From Nymphalis io (lineage: Eukaryota; Arthropoda; Insecta; Lepidoptera; Nymphalidae): a stretch of DNA of 64,000 nt. The stretch covers positions 9,920,001 through 9,984,000 of the forward strand of contig NC_065918.1 of NCBI RefSeq assembly GCF_905147045.1. Reading direction: 5' to 3'. Below, piece by piece: positions 26,001 through 35,800 of the stretch (positions within the stretch are counted from its first letter, which is position 1; each line of letters starts with the position of its first letter). Under the pieces are notes generated by a model. That model had not been told where the DNA came from. It saw only the letters and a list, made by a program, of their open reading frames with translations, and made no database searches. The position numbers and the translations under genes were made by a program.

Positions 26001-27889
26001 GACACCTGCGGTAATTTTTAAAGTGAAATCCTCTTACTTTATTATTCAATTATTAAATATTTTTTAATAAAAAAATCTATCAATATGAATTTGAGTGAAA
26101 GTAAAACGAAATTGATTTTGGTTAATTATATAAACATGTTTTATGTTTATATAATTAACAAAAAGCAATAGTCTTTTAGTAAAAATAGACACAATCAGTA
26201 AATTTAGAATCTATTCTTGTTTTGATAAATATTTTAAAAATTTACACAGCATAGAATTTATATAGAACTGTGTTAATGCTTATGCATAAAAAGTAGAGCA
26301 TGCAATCATAAATGCCACGAGTCTATTTTCTTTATATTAACACAATCTTCTCTCTCATTTACTTCTGGTAGTTTTTTTGCCGTGCTTAAGTATCACTACA
26401 AAACAAGATTATTTCATATCCTTACTTACAATTTTATTTGAATGTCAAATATGGAGAGTTAGAAAAGAGGATCTATGTAACATTAAAACACATAAACTGG
26501 TTAATACCCAGCTTCAGATCCAACAACAAATAACAAATTTCAAATGGTAATGACTTTTTTATTTATATAACAATTTATATGTTTCAGCGATGTGTATTCA
26601 AAATAAGTAGGCAAAGTATTGTATTATCATACAACCACTTTACAGTGTCTAATAGTGAGGCGTTTATATATAAATAGCTAAAAATAATTCATTAATAGAA
26701 ATTGTTATGGCACACAAAACATACATAGTATTAATCTACATTATTAAAATAACCACATTTTTTAAAAAAACTTAAAGAAAATAAAATCAATTTTTATCTT
26801 ATCAGACCACATTTCTTGATTAACTTATTAAACATGAAAGTGTATTACTGTTACTTAATCATAATTAAATGATTGAGATGATTCAAATATGTTATATGAA
26901 TTGATAAACTGTGAGTAGATCCTGTATTGTACTTGAGATCAGAGTATTAAGCTGAATATGTATTACAGGCGTATAAGTCTACATACAAATTGCAAAATGA
27001 AATAAGAATTATAATATCTTATCTTAAATATTAATAATCTGTCAAATCATATCTGTAAAAATAGCTTACAAGTATTATGAATAAAAAAAAGTGAAGTAAT
27101 TGATAAAATCAAACATATTATTTTAATAATATACAATTGAAATTATACTATAGACTACATTTTCATATACTATATATCTCTACACTTTTATATACTAAAT
27201 ATATAAAAATGTAGACTGAAAGTAATACATTATATATAATATATTTACAAGAGTTTGTAATGAAATGATTTAAAAATTCAAATCAGTTTTAGAAAGTTTT
27301 ATTGTAATTTATTAATCAATAAAACAAAGTTTAGAGATTTTGAATAAAATATACCTAATTCATGATATCTCATAGATGCATGTTCTTTCTATATTGAATA
27401 AAATTGTTTCATATTTTAATTGTACTTTGTACATTTTTATAGATATGAAGTTTAGAACAGTTATTATTTACAAATATTGTCACAAAAGTGCATATGCCTA
27501 TATATACTCAATATTTTACACAAACATGTAACCTGAATATTTATTTGTTAATATATTAACAGGCCATAGGTCCAAAAATTAATTTTCGTTAAGATAAGTA
27601 GCTTTTATTTAAATAATTTATTTGTGTAATAACAATTTTTACTGACCTGATGAAGAGCCGTCAGACCATCCACGTTCGCGGTGTTTATATCAGCGCCAAT
27701 TTTTAACAATTTCTGCACTTCGTCCTTGTCTCCAGCGGTACATGCCGCCAAAAACACGATGCCCGATGAAAACTGTATCCTCGATGCTCTTTTCGGCATC
27801 GATGACTGTTTATTAGTATCGGATTCCTCCCATCTTTTCAACTGTTCGGCTCTCTTAAACAGAGCTGACGATGTTCTTGGATCCGTCAT
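535..27889 (-). CDS. Mbs: Myosin phosphatase targeting subunit (MYPT/PPP1R12 family), 13 coding exons, 3' partial
   Basis: Regulatory subunit of myosin light-chain phosphatase: it holds the PP1 catalytic subunit and directs it to phosphorylated myosin, opposing Rho-kinase. Joined exons: 27889-27647, 13368-13238, 11453-11335, 9856-9708, 9231-9076, 7059-6873, 6147-5974, 5603-5525, 4680-4516, 3864-3760, 2342-2244, 1772-1544, 672-535. They total 1974 nt (658 codons), all introns are GT-AG and all phases agree. Visible in the protein: RAEQLKRW at residues 13-20 (MyPhoNE-type PP1 contact), RIQF at 37-40 (RVxF motif), ankyrin repeats at about 44-150 and 180-270, WRRSASF at 372-378, RRTHSFE at 403-409, LSPGNIFKNFFK around 524-535, and RRSTQGVTL at 562-570, whose Thr565 matches the inhibitory Rho-kinase site of vertebrate MYPT1. 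The order matches insect Mbs. The C-terminal coiled coil is off the left edge. Identity is from recalled family motifs, not a search. Confidence 0.93.
1544..1772 (-). CDS. Mbs: Mbs coding exon 12 (Rho-kinase site RRSTQGVTL)
   Basis: Phase 2 in, phase 0 out (GCA|GTATGT). It encodes SFVPPVRDEESETQRKAHA, then RRSTQGVTLDEIKSAEQLV. Thr565 of the joined protein corresponds to the inhibitory phosphothreonine (Thr696 region) of vertebrate MYPT1. This is the most diagnostic stretch of the gene. Confidence 0.96.
2244..2342 (-). CDS. Mbs: Mbs coding exon 11 (LSPGNIFKNFFK)
   Basis: 99 nt, phase 2 in and out. A Ser-rich stretch leads into TPTKLSPGNIFKNFFK. With the next exon this makes FFKSFVPPVRDEESETQRK, the family signature just before the Rho-kinase site. 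Confidence 0.92.
2343..3759. other. Mbs intron 10
   Basis: AT-rich intron between exons 10 and 11. A reverse-oriented SINE/LINE-tail copy at about 3137-3300 is listed separately. Nothing else is recognised. The neighbouring short introns (673-1543, 1773-2243, 3865-4515, 4681-5524, 9232-9707) also show no recognisable content. Confidence 0.7.
3137..3300 (-). repeat. Degenerate Lepidopteran repeat copy (family A, LINE-tail/SINE-like)
   Basis: Read on the minus strand it has TTCCGGTTTGAATGGAGTGAG, then CCATGGTTGGCGGCCCAATG. The same blocks appear in the same order in the copies at 24440 and 55505 (TTCCGGTTTGAAGGGTGAG... AAGGTTGGTGGCG). It is clearly more decayed than those. Confidence 0.7.
3760..3864 (-). 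CDS. Mbs: Mbs coding exon 10 (Ser/Thr-rich linker)
   Basis: 105 nt, phase 2 in and out, so it could be skipped without breaking the frame. It encodes SSERRERDANTWNIP and then a Thr/Ser-rich run. Low complexity makes the homology weak, but the splice sites (ATCAG|, AAG|GTACCT) and phase are right. Confidence 0.82.
4516..4680 (-). CDS. Mbs: Mbs coding exon 9 (RIKASSCPS segment)
   Basis: Phase 2 in and out. It encodes FYQRYRDVTARIKASSCPSI, a segment conserved in insect Mbs, then a Ser/Asn-rich disordered tail ending EDVQT. The donor is CCAG|GTGCTG. Confidence 0.9.
5525..5603 (-). CDS. Mbs: Mbs coding exon 8 (79-nt small exon, RRTHSFE)
   Basis: This exon is needed because exon 7 ends in phase 1 and exon 9 starts in phase 2. 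The 79-nt segment between TTACAG and GTGAGT restores the frame. It encodes DNKPANNNVDNDTILRRTHS followed by FENDKT, and joins exon 9 as ENDKTFYQRY. A Lepidopteran repeat begins about 35 bp upstream in the same intron. Confidence 0.92.
5638..5800 (+). repeat. Interspersed repeat (family B: GCCTGTAAATGTCC...GCTGGGCTAAGGCC)
   Basis: It contains CCTACTGCTGGGCTAAGGCC, GAGGAGAAGGACTTGGAGC and GGTTGGTGGAATACACATG, blocks I recognise as a very common Lepidopteran dispersed repeat of non-LTR or SINE type. A short reverse copy occurs at 30757-30812. It lies in the intron upstream of Mbs exon 8. Confidence 0.75.
5974..6147 (-). CDS. Mbs: Mbs coding exon 7 (conserved WRRSASFR segment)
   Basis: Phase 1 in, phase 1 out, donor ACTC|GTAAGT. 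It has a Pro-rich disordered stretch, then EAPSWRRSASFRNRQQDN, a segment conserved in the family. Ser375 and Ser377 lie in basic-directed kinase contexts. Confidence 0.92.
6568..6773 (-). mobile_element. tRNA-derived SINE
   Basis: On the minus strand the head (from 6773) reads like a tRNA with a B-box type GGTTCAATTCCCAGGTCGG. A linker and the tail GTTGGCTAATCTCTCTTGAG...GCCGTGGCCGAAAT follow. The same tail ends the LINE-like fragment at 11695-11965, the usual arrangement for a SINE mobilised by a partner LINE. It lies in Mbs intron 6. Confidence 0.82.
6873..7059 (-). CDS. Mbs: Mbs coding exon 6 (end of ankyrin domain, poly-Asn, basic cluster)
   Basis: Phase 0 in, phase 1 out. GQTCMDLVDPS closes the ankyrin domain in the usual way. 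It is followed by a run of eight Asn encoded by mixed AAC/AAT, then KRKRSPPRHDVKR, a possible nuclear localisation signal. Homopolymer and basic runs are common in the disordered middle of insect Mbs. Confidence 0.9.
7200..8870. other. Unidentified, relatively GC-rich block in Mbs intron 5
   Basis: This block differs in composition from the AT-rich intron around it. It has several stop-interrupted open stretches on both strands (plus 7357-7692 and 7705-7971, minus 8430-8711) with protein-like composition. No known domain was recognised. A decayed transposon is the simplest reading, but no terminal repeats or catalytic motif were found. Confidence 0.4.
9076..9231 (-). CDS. Mbs: Mbs coding exon 5 (second ankyrin block)
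   Basis: 52 codons, phase 0 at both ends. It encodes VAQTLLEECNVDPDC, then DYEGWTPLHAAALWGKKEA and LLKHGADPNLKNYS, typical MYPT ankyrin repeats. The flanks are CGTAG| and TCG|GTAAT. Confidence 0.95.
9708..9856 (-). CDS. Mbs: Mbs coding exon 4 (inter-ankyrin linker, next repeat)
   Basis: Phase 1 in, phase 0 out. It encodes LLSDARNWAANGYVEVRDP then TGGTPLHVAAAKGYID, matching the linker and the repeat that opens the second ankyrin block (TALHVAAAKGY in relatives). The donor is GAC|GTTAGT. Confidence 0.94.
9857..11334. other. Mbs intron 3 with a (TA)n microsatellite
   Basis: AT-rich intron. The only notable content is the dinucleotide run listed at 11001-11040. No exon-like segment is seen. Confidence 0.7.
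11001..11040. repeat. (TA)n microsatellite
   Basis: About twenty uninterrupted TA units after GTTTTCTTTG, in Mbs intron 3. Confidence 0.95.
11335..11453 (-). CDS. Mbs: Mbs coding exon 3 (ankyrin repeat end and linker)
   Basis: Phase 2 in, phase 1 out. It encodes YLLENGADIAAVNYDGELP and a helix ending KVIDEK. GTTGGTATAT at the donor offers two GT sites. The first is chosen because it joins exon 4 in frame as EKGIDCEKSR, which fits the family. Confidence 0.93.
11695..11965 (+). mobile_element. Non-LTR retrotransposon 3' fragment (RTE-like tail)
   Basis: It contains GTAGCAGCCCGAAGTCTGG, AAACCGTTGGTCCTGCGCC, CTCTTTCCGGTCGTGTGGG and the tail GTTGGCTAATCTCTCTTGAG then GGCCGCCGTGGCCGAAAT, a widespread Lepidopteran LINE 3' end. 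The tail is shared with the SINE at 6568-6773. It lies in Mbs intron 2 (11454-13237), where nothing else is recognised. Confidence 0.75.
13238..13368 (-). CDS. Mbs: Mbs coding exon 2 (ankyrin repeats)
   Basis: Starts in phase 0 after TTTCAG and ends in phase 2 before GTAAC. It encodes ACIDDNLEMVEFLVEHGAD and DNEGWTPLHATASCGF, near-identical to the second and third ankyrin repeats of MYPT proteins. It is separated from exon 1 by a 14,278-bp intron. Confidence 0.95.
15854..16060 (-). pseudogene. Tc1/mariner transposase C-terminal relic
   Basis: Minus-strand codons 15919-15854 read WPARSPDLNPIEHDCEVLKD and a Glu, then a stop. WPARSPDLNPIEH is the signature around the last catalytic acidic residue of Tc1/mariner DDE/D transposases. 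The preceding sequence to about 16060 is out of frame or decayed, and the N-terminal part is absent. It abuts the Helitron-like element at 16065. Confidence 0.82.
16065..16275 (+). mobile_element. Non-autonomous Helitron-like element, complete ends
   Basis: Starts TCCGTACTGATATTATAAAT and ends GTGTGAAAACTAG. It has a GC hairpin (GCGGC-gaa-GCCGC, 16250-16262) shortly before the CTAG end. The flanking bases are A (16064) and T (16276), the Helitron A|T target. The internal CAATTTTGATGAAATTTGGT block recurs in the copy at 61239, as expected for Lep1-type Lepidopteran Helitrons. Confidence 0.82.
16925..16994. ncRNA. Candidate pre-miRNA-like hairpin
   Basis: Perfect 18-bp arms AATGATGACACTATTGTT (16932-16949) and its complement (16970-16987). 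A one-base mismatch is followed by four more pairs (CTAT/ATAG), leaving a 10-base loop. The stem also extends outward through CACTT/AAGTG with small bulges. Size and shape fit a miRNA precursor on either strand, but a short MITE-like palindrome would look the same. No known miRNA seed was recognised. Confidence 0.35.
23080..23330. other. Unassigned GC-richer block in Mbs intron 1
   Basis: Two overlapping minus-strand open stretches (84 and 60 codons) cover a segment less AT-rich than its surroundings. No domain, splice context or repeat match was recognised. It may be part of a decayed mobile element. Confidence 0.3.
24440..24744 (+). mobile_element. Family A Lepidopteran repeat with poly-A tail
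   Basis: Blocks in order: GGGCTTTGTGCAAGCTCGTC, CACCCACTCATCAGATATTC, TTCCGGTTTGAAGGGTGAGT, AAGGTTGGTGGCGCATTGGC, GTGACCACTTACCATCAGG and TGCTCGTCCACCTTCCTATT, ending in about 15 A. This is the 3' part of a very common Lepidopteran retroelement family. It is the best-preserved of the five copies here, with polarity set by the A tail. Confidence 0.82.
26121..26159. repeat. Perfect 17-bp inverted repeat
   Basis: GTTAATTATATAAACAT (26121-26137), a loop of five bases, then its exact complement (26143-26159). It is AT-rich, so chance or a tiny MITE remnant is possible. No target duplication was recognised. Confidence 0.8.
27647..27889 (-). CDS. Mbs: Mbs coding exon 1 (start codon, PP1-binding motifs, first ankyrin repeat)
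   Basis: 81 codons ending in phase 0 at a GT donor (TCAG|GTCAGT). The ATG at 27889 has A at -3. It is preferred over an in-frame GTG upstream because the residues after it match the family N-terminus (KRAEQLKRWEESDTN). It holds RAEQLKRW (13-20), RIQF (37-40) and the start of the ankyrin domain (VFLAACTAGDKDEV, ADINTANVDGLTALHQ). Confidence 0.95.
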
Positions 27890-28300
27890 TTTAAATACCC
27901 TGAATACACTTGACACTCAATATGGTCCCGATGTACACTTTTTACGTTGCATAGATTATGTTTTTATTACATACAGTACACAAACGCCGAGTCCATAACT
28001 TAATTGCCAAAAAAGGAAACATGAAAGAAGAAACGGTCGAGGGAGATTGATATTTTTACAGCTTTCATGCGATCATTGTTTGAAACACTTGTTGAGTTTT
28101 TGCTTTATACACCCATCTAAAGGCACTTTGAACATGACATAACCAATAAGCTATACTTTTAGCGTGGCAGCCATTACGAGAATAAATTTAGAGCCAACAA
28201 CCTTCTAACTAAAAGTAAAAAGAAAACTAGGATGAGAATGACGGGAAGAAGAAAACACCTAGCGTCACCTAGCGGACGATTTTCCAGGAACTAATGTTAC
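27890..28300 (-). promoter_or_regulatory. Mbs 5' leader and presumed promoter region
   Basis: Sequence immediately upstream of the Mbs start codon, inside the 1.8-kb divergent interval with DIP2. It contains an in-frame non-ATG upstream extension and a possible 3' splice site (TATTCAG|GG), so an untranslated first exon is possible. No TATA box was recognised. The rest of the interval (28300-29540) is AT-rich with nothing identified. Confidence 0.4.
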
Positions 28301-29569
28301 CATTTATTAAATCAAATTTTGTCTATGACATTAAAAAATTTGATATTGAAAACAAACTTATTATAAAGTCAGAAACAGACACAAAAAGCAGGATTTGGTG
28401 GGAAAAAGGTTTAAAATGTAATTTATAATATATAAATTAATGGTATGTCTTATTCCTTTAGTAAGATTTATCTCTATTTTTACAATTGTTTTTTATTTAA
28501 GAACTTTGCTTTGTCTACTTGTTATGATTATATACAATGGCGGGGCAAGAACAAATTTTTATAGGGACAAAATAAATTATGCATTGCTACAGAATTTTGT
28601 ATTGTTAGCCAATATTATATAAAATCGCTTAAAAAATAAAATTAGTTTATTTTTGTTTAAATAAATGAACCCTTCACTTTAATAGGAAAGAAAAACTTAT
28701 TTTGGTCACCTATAACTATATACATTATCAACATTTTTTTATAAAAATATTGTAACATTATGTATAAAAGTAACTGAAGTATATTTAAATACGATATATA
28801 TAACTTGTCGTCTATCCGAGAATCGAATCAATGGATTTAGAAAAAAACAGCCTTTATCATATTTTAATGTCGTCAATGAGGATCAAAATGAATATATACA
28901 TCGGTACTGAAAATTACGACATAAATTCACCTTTTTATCATAAGTATAATATTGGTTATAATAATTCAGAATCATTTAAACGAATACCGTATTCCAAGTT
29001 TACATAATATTCAAGCATATTCGTTAAAGTCGTTTTTAGAATTACTACAATTAATTGCACACAAATAGTTTAAATATTTAATTTTGTTTTTTGTATAATT
29101 AATAAAAATGCTTACACTGTATTTTATAATTTAAATACATTAGGTACTTGAAAGTATTTAATGTTTATACGTTTGAAAAAGTATTTTGTAATTTGTATTT
29201 TATATATAGAAAGAATGTATTTTGCCGATCCCTGACTATAATAAATATGCAAAATATAAATCATATATAAAGTTTATGTATGTAATATATAAGTATAATA
29301 GCTTAATACAATACATTTTGAACTTGTACAGATTATAAATTCACAATAGTTTTCTAAGGCTGGCGTTATTTATTATCTTAAACATTTTGTAATGATTGTG
29401 ATGAAAATATATGTACATAATAATATTGTTTTATTATTAAAGAAAGAGTATTACATTTTTTTCGTGCACACAAATATAAAACTGATATATATTGTTTATG
29501 GAAGTTCCTTTTATTAAAATGGTATTGAGAACTAACTCGCGTTTTTTTTTCCAAAAGCGACATCTGGTG

Positions 29570-29718
29570 GTCATCTTTGTCACATCTGACTCAGTTTAGT
29601 AGTTTTGCTGGTGCTGGACAGAGAATATTCAAAATTCAAGATGGCCAGATGTCACGATGGTGTCTTAGACTTTTGTCGTTAACTTTATTTGTTTTATGTG
29701 AAAAAGTGCTTTTTCACT
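29570..29718 (+). promoter_or_regulatory. DIP2 leader and presumed core promoter
   Basis: TCAGTTTAG at 29591 resembles an insect initiator about 125 bases before the DIP2 start codon. CAAGATGGCC at 29637 resembles a YY1/Pho site and at the same time opens a short upstream reading frame. The start site itself is inferred from position only. Confidence 0.4.
29641..29682 (+). other. Upstream open reading frame in the DIP2 leader
   Basis: ATG at 29641 opens 13 codons (MARCHDGVLDFCR) and stops at 29682, 36 bases before the DIP2 ATG. If the transcript starts upstream of it, this uORF could reduce translation of DIP2. It does not overlap the main frame. Confidence 0.5.
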
Positions 29719-29803
29719 ATGGCTGACTTAAGTGTTGATATATCAAAGTTGCCGGACGAGATAAGAGATAAGTTGGCGGAGTTGGACTTGGAGTTATCAG
29801 AAG
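29719..29803 (+). CDS. DIP2: DIP2 coding exon 1
   Basis: ATG at 29719, 28 codons plus one base, donor GAAG|GTAAGA. Encodes MADLSVDISKLPDEIRDKLA and ELDLELSE, the first helix of the DMAP1-binding domain. Confidence 0.94.
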
Positions 29804-32800
29804 GTAAGAGTGTAGCAAGTCTGCGAATCTCAGATCGATAATTTGTTAATTTTGAGTTGTTGTTGGTCTAACTTAAACTTGAGTTCAAAAAAAAAGTTAC
29901 ATTAAATTTAAACAATTTTTTTGTTGAACACTACTCGAACTCATCTCTACTTTTTACTGACGTAATCAATGACAGCTGATATAATATTTTAGGATAAATA
30001 TTGAGGGCCCAAAAACGCCGAACCATCTTCTGGGTATAACTCACATTGAAGTTAAAAACATTTAATTATTTCACGCTTTGTCACACATGATCTCACAAGG
30101 AATGCATTACTCTCGGCAGTAATGTTTTTTTTTATTCAATAAGACGCTCAACACCGAAGCAACTTCATAATTGCAAAGTACAACTTTGTTTGACGCTTGT
30201 GTGCACACGACTTCGACATAGAATCCGTACTTGTGCTAATGATGTATATATCTTTATTTTGCGTCTGTTTCTTCTTTATAGAAATATCTTTTAATTAATA
30301 TTATGTTTAATATTTAATATTAAATTTCAACAATAATGTAATTATTTTATTTAATTCATCATATGAATATTTATTCGTTTTATTTAATAATGAAAATATA
30401 TATTAAAAAACAAAAAAAAAAAACTGTAACAAAATTGCATCACAATGCTTATTTTAATTTAAATTGTGCTGTACTTGTTCACAATTCATTAAATTAATAA
30501 ATATTTTGAAGTGAAGCTAACTGTTAATGAATTTAATGTTACTTATTGTTCTTATTTATTTGTTGTCTCTTAAATGAAATTAATAAAATATATTTAATTA
30601 AATGGTATGTACAATGAAATCAAAAGGTTATAAATAAAACATTTAATCCTTCCTTAAATAGAATAAATATGTGATTTTTTTGGATCTTGATAATATATAT
30701 TATGTATTGTCTTTTATTCATAACATATTAAATATGATAAACTTAAAAGAATTGTTCCAATTCTTCTCAAAGGCAGAGGTGGCCTTAGCCCAGCTATGGG
30801 ACATTCATAGGCTGTATAAATAAACTTTATTAAGGTAAATACTTTATTACTAATATTTAACAAATTACATGTTCTTTAATAAAGTAAGTTTATTTAGTCA
30901 TTATTTTAAAGCTTCTAGGTAAATAATTTGAAGCTTTATTAATAATAAAGCCTAATTTTACAAGCAAAGCAAATTAGGTCTCTGTTCTCCACTTTTACAA
31001 TTTTTAAATACAGTATCTTATTTCAAAAGGAAATTGCAAAATCATTTTGATATTATAAAAAAATAGATCTCTATTGTTACAAATTTCACATTATAATCAA
31101 GTTTATTGATTTTGAATTTTCATGAATAGATGTGTATTTATATGACTTATTTCTATGTCAGTAAAGGTAAGACGAAAATTATCATTTCAGCAGCATGAAT
31201 GTGTTGCTTAAATAAATTGTTTTATAAAAAGGTTCACATACATAAAATTGCATAGGATGTGCATTGCAATTATATTAAGGCTGAGTGACGTAATTGGGTA
31301 ATTGGGTTTAGGTAAAGAATTAAATTTGTATGGTATTACCTATTATATTTATTATTATGGTATTGAGTTTTTAATTTAAATATATTATGTATGTCTTTGT
31401 TCGATGTACTGTAATGTAATGTAAAATGTGTAAAAATAATGTAAAATCATAGTGAGACTTGTGCAAAACCAAAAATTTTTACAGTCATATAATAAAAACG
31501 AATACATTATTGCTGCTGTATAAATATGCAAAGCGAATTTTCTTTTAAAAAGTAAATGCTAGCAAAGATCAGCAAATGCGAATATAATTTTTTTAAATGT
31601 TCTCTGGTATGTATTTATATTTGTCTCTCAATAAATTATTGAATGAAATGTTTCACGTTTTTAATAACATTTTATTCTGTGAATTCTCATTAATCTGGTG
31701 AAGGTATGCTTAAATATAAAGCTTAGGAATATTTAGAAAATTACTTTTGAAATAAAATACTTACATTTAGTCTAGTCTGGACTATTTTAAAATAAAGTAA
31801 TATTCAAAGATGAATATTTTTTCGTGTACTTAAAATATTACTTAACAATTTAAATAAATTGTTTTATTTAAATTATTTCTATACATAATTTTTTTCAGCG
31901 AATTTTGTTTTGAAATGGCTTTTAAGATGGAGTAACAATGTTTTTTCACTTCTACATTAAAATAAATGATATGTGCGGCTATGAAAACCTGCAATTTTTT
32001 TTTAAATATTTTCTGTTTAAATTTGTAAAAATTGAGGTAATAGAGAATAAATTCATGTATAAAATTTCACAGTTGTACTATACAACCTTACAAATAACAA
32101 ATACATATGTAGATGTTATTTTCATGTTTTTCTTTAGAAAAACTTTTAATAAATTAGATACTTTTACGGTAAATGTATTAAAAGCAATAGGCGTTATATA
32201 TTAATTAATTTTTCACACTGAAATTCTTGGCAATGAATACAAGACTCCTTGTACAGATTAAAGTATTTTTAGTACTATATTATTAAGTTATTTTTACATA
32301 CTTCCAAAAAATGGAATTCTTTACCAGCTCACGTGTTTATCTTCTCCTATAACTTGGGTTCCTTCAAACGAGACGTGAAAAGGCATCTTGCGGGCCGGCA
32401 AGGGGGGAACAAGCCTAGTGCAGAACATTTTTCCCGGTTTTAATGGCCGTCGTGGCGTTTAGACTCTACTACCACTTACCATCAGGCAGAGTAGAGTCAG
32501 ACAAAAAAAATTAAGCAATACTTGAACTTACAACCACTTCATTGAAGTTTTTTTTTTTAACAATAATTATGTTTTATAAAAACATTTCATATATATTGAT
32601 ATCTCATTGCTATTTAATTTCGCCAATACTGTGTTCCATTTGCCATTATAAAACTTTGATTGAGACTAAGAAAAAGAATACAAATGGTCTTTTTCACTAA
32701 ACAAATATGTAGTTGAATCGAATTTAAAAGTTGTTTAAGCTTCATTTTTATATTTGTGAATGAGTTACCATGCATATTGTGGTACATGACCCATTACAAA

Positions 32801-35800
32801 CCACCACACTATCAAGTCCTTGACGTACGTTCAGTGAACCGTACACATAACTTTTTCATTCGTCTGCTAGGTTGTTTTTGCGCAATAATATTCCATGAGG
32901 CGTTTAGGCCTTTTTAAATATTAGGTATGACGTATCAACACAAACTTGTTTGACGTCGTGTCGTGGTGACTAATACTGGTAGAACTGTGCCCCAACTGCG
33001 TTTCCAAGTAATTCATTGTAATGTTATGAACATTACAAAACTAAAGTCTAAACTAAAGTGAAAAAGTTAAAGGAAACTATTTATTTATTTTTTTTTTGTT
33101 TAAATAACACTCATTTATTACACTGAAATTGTTAAACTTTTAAGGCGAGCATTGGGTCAATCCCAATTAATTCTTTGTTTCGTATTGAAGTTTTTATAAG
33201 TGAAACAGCAAATGTCAGGCATGCGTTGCAATACCTCTTAATTAATCTTAATTTTATGCCAAAGACTTCCAAATTTCTACCATATTATTAACTTCATCAT
33301 ATACAGGACGTAGAGAGGCAGCCGACACAAAACAAAAAAGCCTATTATACTTATGTAAACAGAACATTTCATGAATTATGAACATAATCTCTAATATTTA
33401 CTTTATTTATTTTTACTTTTGTATGTCTGCGTACGCAACGCACATAATCAAATGTAATCCCACGTTGACAGATGCATGACGTGCAGACTGCACTGTGTGA
33501 TTGAACTACAGACAAAAAAACATTTCCCGCAAATTAAAAGGTTCATAGAACAAAGTCACAAATTAATACCATAAACAAAGTTTACACGACGATAATACTA
33601 ACCTGAACGAAAACCCGGACAGAACAAAATAGATCGTACATAAAAATTCCTATTATGTATTGTTCAAATAAATATTATCCTTAAAATAAATAATGTGTTT
33701 AGCTATTGTTCATATAACTACTGACGACGAATGGACTACTTTGTTCATATTATTAATAGCAATCAATTATTGTAACACATAGCTATGTTTATGTTTAATT
33801 ATTCAGGTCTTAAGCGTCTTAAGTCATATATCACATTGATTGAGGCAAGTTTCTAATATTTAGAAATGTGTTTTGAAAAATAACTTACGATTGTTCGTGT
33901 GAAAATGGTACAGCTTCGAACTTTTGTTTTTTTTTCCATTTCTCTTTCCTTCGCTCATATATGCAGTATTGGAAGTAAGAATTACGTTTTGCATAATTAC
34001 TTAATATTAATGTTATTTGAAATTTTTAAATTTACATAATGAAAAAATATTACTGTGTGATATATTAATATCTCAACCATTAAAAACTTTAATACTTCTA
34101 ATATATTAACATTTAAAAAAATCCTTTGTTTTGTAAGTGATGAAAAAAAAATTGAGCTAGGTATACTGGTGGTGGGACTTTGTGCAGGCCTGTCTCTCCC
34201 CGCTTATCAATTATTCTACGTCTACGCAGTAATTATTTGAATCGCCGTGTTTCCTTTTAAAGGGTGAGTGAACCAGTGTATCTACTAGTACATGGGAAAT
34301 AACATCTTAGGTGTACTTAGACGATGTATTGAATGATTACAAACACAGCCGTTGTCTATAGGCGACGTTTGACCATTTAACAACAGGTTGCCCATTTCGT
34401 CGTCCACTTATAATCACATAAAAAATACTTAAACTAACAGCAGTCAATTTTCCACGGTTGGGCATAAGCATCCTTTCATCTGCGGATTGGTGATGATGGC
34501 AAAATTGCATCTGATGCATGCAGGCTCTTGTACGATGTTTGTCTTCTGTGCCGAACATGAGAACCAATAAAAATACATTTTAAGTACATAAGAACTCTGT
34601 GGTGCTTGCTTGGGCTTCGAACTATCACGACCTTCCGTTAAGATCCACGTGTTTTGTCAAAAAAAATAATTAAATTCAATGCAATTAAAGGTTACTTTAA
34701 TATTCATCAGAATCTCAGATAATATGATCACGGTGAGCGTATCGCAAAATAATATATTTTTATTTCATATACATAGAATAATTTAAAAATTATTTAATTA
34801 AATGCAACCCCGTGTGTTATGTGAATTACACATTTGGTGTATGAGTGATGTTCATATTATGTAAGTGCTACTAACTATGGAACATAACACTAGGGAATGC
34901 GATACAGGCTGTTTGAATATAAATCACAGCTTCTAGAAATTAAATGATAAAATACATAACATATGATTCTTTTATAAATACTCTATTGTATGTACCTTCG
35001 TTGAAACAGTTTATACGTATTTCATATTTTTTTATTACTTAATCTTTTGAATTTATAAATAAAACGAGTCGATTACTATATTGGTGTCGTTCTCTGCCAA
35101 TTGGAAACTATTTCAAACAATAATTCATCCCAACTCGAATTTATTGTATTGATAAATATATGAAAATATATATATGAAAATATATATATGAAATATAGCA
35201 TACGCACGTTTTTTCATTCACGATTCAACAACATTTAAATTAATATTTTTTTAATTTATGCTAAGATGGAAGATGTTCAAATGGGCCATCTGATGATAAT
35301 TAGTCACATCCACCCATAGACACTGCTGTAGGTATAAACTACTCCTTTTACGAGTCAATGCGCCGCCAGCCATGGGATAAAAGACGTTAATGTGCCTTTG
35401 TATTATTCTGTATGATCAATTTATTTGGTATTTTTGTTTGACAAGCACCAAATTTCATCAATAGAACATATTTTTTTCCCATTCTCATGGGTATTGCTGC
35501 ATTTCTTTTATTTTTGTCCAGATAAACTAATCACGAAAACAGAGAAGAAACGCAAACTTCGTCTGTATTTTTACAATTCGTTGCATCATCGACTACGAGT
35601 ATGTTTACAATTGGCAGTTGTACCGCCAGTTTTTAAAATGATGAGCTAATAAGTCAGATATACTTATGTGCCTAAATACTTTACTTACCTGGATAAATCT
35701 GGTTGCGTTTTTTATGTCTATAATTAACCACCAAAAACTGGACTCGACATCAAGACATATTGAGATTTTGTTTGAAAAACACGATGGCATATTTTAAAGC

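Larger units (their letters stand above)
13369..27646. other. Mbs intron 1 (14.3 kb)
   Basis: AT-rich intron carrying a Tc1/mariner relic (15854-16060), a Helitron-like element (16065-16275), a pre-miRNA-like hairpin (16925-16994), an unassigned GC-rich block (23080-23330), a family A repeat (24440-24744) and a perfect palindrome (26121-26159). GC-richer patches at about 17440-17720 and 24745-24895 resemble decayed repeats. I see no coding exon of another gene. Large first introns often hold enhancers, but none can be shown here. Confidence 0.7.
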
